Shown: positions 33,897-35,866 of the stretch, in pieces
How the letters are laid out: each line of letters opens with the position of its first letter
Numbering within the stretch: position 1 is the stretch's first letter
Assembly (NCBI GenBank): GCA_035528715.1
Contig: DATKYB010000109.1
Location: forward strand, 1-35,866
DNA length: 35,866 bases
Direction: 5' to 3'
From: Nitrospinota bacterium
GTDB lineage: Bacteria > JADFOP01 > DATKYB01
Notes under the pieces: model-generated
Told to the model about the DNA's origin: nothing
What the model saw: only the letters and a program-made list of their open reading frames with translations
The model's database searches: none
Translations under genes and position numbers: made by a program

Positions 33897-35204
33897 TTAA
33901 TCTAATTTATTGAAAACAAGTCCCGTTAAGAGTTTTGGGAAAAAATATGTGGATTTTTGAGGCATCTTTTCCCCTAATCCAACAATCTTCTTTAGGTCTT
34001 CTATCTTTGTTGGATTTAAAAATAAGGCGAGAGAATCTTTAGTATCTCTAACCCTTCTTATTGCCTCTTCCTCGTCATGGGTATAGATAAGATTGTCCTC
34101 ATTGCTATCCCTTTTTCCCAAAGCCTCTTCAATAATTAATTTTTGGAGTATGGTTACATCCAGCTCCCACCATTCTCTAGGCCTTGAGTCCTCTCGATAA
34201 CTCTCCATAATATCTTTATTCTTAAGGGTAAGGAGATAATGCCTCTCCTCTCCCCAAAATATTCCAAAGGAAATATCCTCTTTTCCTTTTTGCCTTAAGG
34301 CTTGAAAGAATCTCTTCTTCTCCTCATAATCAAAAGTATCCACATCAAAATCTTTGTTCAATTGATCCATTAAAGATCTCAAATTCGACCTATCTAATTT
34401 CTGAATGATTCTGTGTGTTGGAAGAATTGAAAGCCCTTCATCATCCATATTGGTGAGATACATCATAACATAATCAAAAGGCATCTCAGGCTCAGAAGAG
34501 CCTTTTTCTCTCCTTAGGATGTTTCTCAATCCCAAAGCAGTTTCATATCTGTGATGACCATCTGCAATAATAAGCTGTTTGTCACTAATGAGCTCTTTTA
34601 TTTTATCAATCTCTTGAATATCGCTTAACCTCCACAAGAGATGCTCTGTAGAATCATTATCATGAATATCAATGATAGGAGGATTTTTTGAAATCCCTTT
34701 TTCAATGGTATGATTAATCTCATTTTCAGGGTCAGAGTATAATGAGAAGATCGGAGAGAGATTTGCATTGCAGGCTCTCTTTAAACAGATAAGGGTCTCT
34801 TTTGTCTTGGAAAAGGTCTCTTCGTGGGGAAGGACGATTCTTTTCTCGTATTCCTCTAACCTAACGAGGGCAATAAACCCCTTTCTTGTCTTCTCCTTTC
34901 CATTTTTAATTCTATATTTTTGAAGATAGATATAGAAAGAGGGGAGGGAATCCCTTTTAAAAATCCCATCTTTGATCCAGCCCTCAAAATACCCGGCTGC
35001 ACGGGTAAATTTATTATAACTATCATTATCGTGTGGATAGTCTTTTCCCAAGATAATATGGATAATGTTATTCCCATGTCTTTGATAATATTTCTTATAG
35101 TCTTCTTTTGGGATAACATCATAAGGAGGGGTTACCACGTCTTCCAGATTGGTAATCTTTTCTCTGTTATATAATATCCCCCTAAAGGGAATGATCCTCG
35201 TCAT
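33897..35204 (-). CDS. DUF1015 family protein
   Basis: A 435-residue cytoplasmic protein of the widespread DUF1015 family, whose function is not settled. The family start is MTRIIPFRGILYNREKITNL, followed by VTPPYDVIPKEDY, the conserved IADGHHRYETALGLRN, YVMMYLTNMDDEGLSILPTHR, and a C-terminal segment with LIYTHDEEEAI. I chose ATG 35204 because GGAG precedes it at about 9 nt; the ATG at 35219 includes that site. It is probably co-transcribed with engB. Confidence 0.9.
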   Translation of the reverse strand: MTRIIPFRGILYNREKITNLEDVVTPPYDVIPKEDYKKYYQRHGNNIIHIILGKDYPHDNDSYNKFTRAAGYFEGWIKDGIFKRDSLPSFYIYLQKYRIKNGKEKTRKGFIALVRLEEYEKRIVLPHEETFSKTKETLICLKRACNANLSPIFSLYSDPENEINHTIEKGISKNPPIIDIHDNDSTEHLLWRLSDIQEIDKIKELISDKQLIIADGHHRYETALGLRNILRREKGSSEPEMPFDYVMMYLTNMDDEGLSILPTHRIIQKLDRSNLRSLMDQLNKDFDVDTFDYEEKKRFFQALRQKGKEDISFGIFWGEERHYLLTLKNKDIMESYREDSRPREWWELDVTILQKLIIEEALGKRDSNEDNLIYTHDEEEAIRRVRDTKDSLALFLNPTKIEDLKKIVGLGEKMPQKSTYFFPKLLTGLVFNKLD

Positions 35205-35734
35205 CAAGGAAAGCTCCATGATCTATGTAGTTTTTCAATCACTGATAAGGGATAATTAAAGAATATATCATAATTCTATCCAAGTCAATTGTTATGTGAT
35301 TTTAAGTAAAATTCTAGGTCTGACAATTTTAAAGACAGGTTTTTCTCAAAAAAAACCCTGTCTAAATGCCGTGTGAAAGACTGTCTTAGAGACTCAGTTT
35401 AATAAAGTGGCGACCTAAAATATTTAAAGGTCCCTATTATTTACTGTTAATCTCTGAAGAAAATCTTTCATCACAAACATGACAGGGTTTTATTCTCAAT
35501 TCATGCATTATTTTAAATCCTATAAATCTATATCGACATCTTAGAAAAATACTTTAAAAAAATATAAATAAACTAGTAATTTTCCTAGTTGTCAGACGAT
35601 AAATTATTCTTTATTTTTTCTATATTTATTCATTTTAAAGGAGGATATAAGAATGTAATAAAATGGAAGAAATATCTCTTTCATTAATGGTCGATATGAG
35701 CTAACAGAAATAGAAAAACAGGGAGACAAAGAAA
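35205..35734. other. AT-rich divergent intergenic region with hairpin and leader ORF
   Basis: A 530-bp AT-rich region. It contains an inverted repeat GACAGGTTTTT / AAAAACCCTGTC (35334-35362, one bulge) of unknown role. There is also a strong ribosome-binding site AAAGGAGG (35637-35644) placed 8 nt before ATG-TAA at 35653. A 13-codon frame follows (35663-35704, MEEISLSLMVDMS) ahead of the lipoprotein gene. No RNA motif or promoter consensus was clear. Confidence 0.45.
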
Positions 35735-35866
35735 ATGAGATCATTTAATACAAGATTTTTAGCAATATTTATTGCAATTTTAGCTTCGCTAGCTTTAGCA
35801 ATAGGATGTTCTGACGAGGCTAACGTTGCTACCGAACACACGCACTACCACCCCAAGGGCAAACAG
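35735..35866 (+). CDS. putative lipoprotein, N-terminal part (partial)
   Basis: Frame of 44 codons from ATG 35735, with GGGAG 9 nt upstream, running off the right edge. It begins with a signal peptide (MRSFNTRFLAIFIAILASLA) and a lipobox-like AIGC (Cys25), then the mature start SDEANVATEHTHYHPKGKQ, rich in histidine. It is probably an exported lipoprotein; too little is present to name the family. Confidence 0.65.
   Translation, partial: MRSFNTRFLAIFIAILASLALAIGCSDEANVATEHTHYHPKGKQ

Overview
This 35.9 kb window is low in G+C and AT-rich between genes. It carries housekeeping genes mixed with signalling and motility genes of an anaerobe-like, flagellated, Gram-negative-type bacterium. The evidence is: diaminopimelate epimerase and D-Ala-D-Ala ligase (peptidoglycan), lipoproteins, sigma-54-type regulation, PilZ, CheW and MCP chemotaxis proteins, a flagellar rod protein, several radical-SAM enzymes, an NAD-linked dihydroorotate dehydrogenase and a selenocysteine tRNA. 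I see no phage, IS element, CRISPR array or rRNA. An uncultured deltaproteobacterial or related lineage fits, but I cannot place it more exactly from sequence alone.

Layout. 1-7.5 kb: the N-terminal part of a membrane PAS/GAF sensor (minus strand, cut by the window edge), an NtrB/NtrC-type kinase and sigma-54 activator pair, a lone receiver protein behind a possible sigma-54 promoter, and pyrK-pyrD. 7.5-14.3 kb: single genes and short operons, namely spoVG, a YHS protein, DoxX, a galU/MBL/zinc-ribbon operon, an alpha/beta hydrolase, ndk, ddl and acpS. 14.3-20.9 kb: a c-di-GMP and motility neighbourhood. It holds a promoter, a c-di-GMP-I riboswitch and an intrinsic terminator ahead of a flagellar rod gene, then dapF, selC (tRNA-Sec), a large imperfect hairpin, two tandem PilZ genes, cheW and an MCP. 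20.9-27.1 kb: a nine-gene minus-strand series from aconitase to NUDIX, including PflX-like radical SAM, a Gfo/Idh/MocA dehydrogenase, zinc-ribbon and coiled-coil proteins, a lipoprotein and a tiny DUF2892-type membrane protein. 27.3-35.9 kb: UspA and two small genes, a lysine-2,3-aminomutase-family enzyme, a ThDP enzyme plus aldehyde dehydrogenase pair, engB, a DUF1015 gene and the start of a lipoprotein.

Two observations stand out. First, the DUF2892-type gene at 21510-21698 (minus) has an in-frame UGA directly after its conserved Cys-Pro. Ten nucleotides downstream is a 7-bp stem capped by a GGUC tetraloop, which is the geometry of a bacterial SECIS element. Reading UGA as selenocysteine restores a family-length 62-residue protein, and tRNA-Sec lies about 5 kb away. 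This is a candidate selenoprotein in a family where I do not recall one being described. Second, the riboswitch ahead of the flagellar gene has a 9-nt strand perfectly complementary to the 5' arm of its terminator. This suggests a mutually exclusive antiterminator, by which c-di-GMP would switch flagellar gene transcription off.
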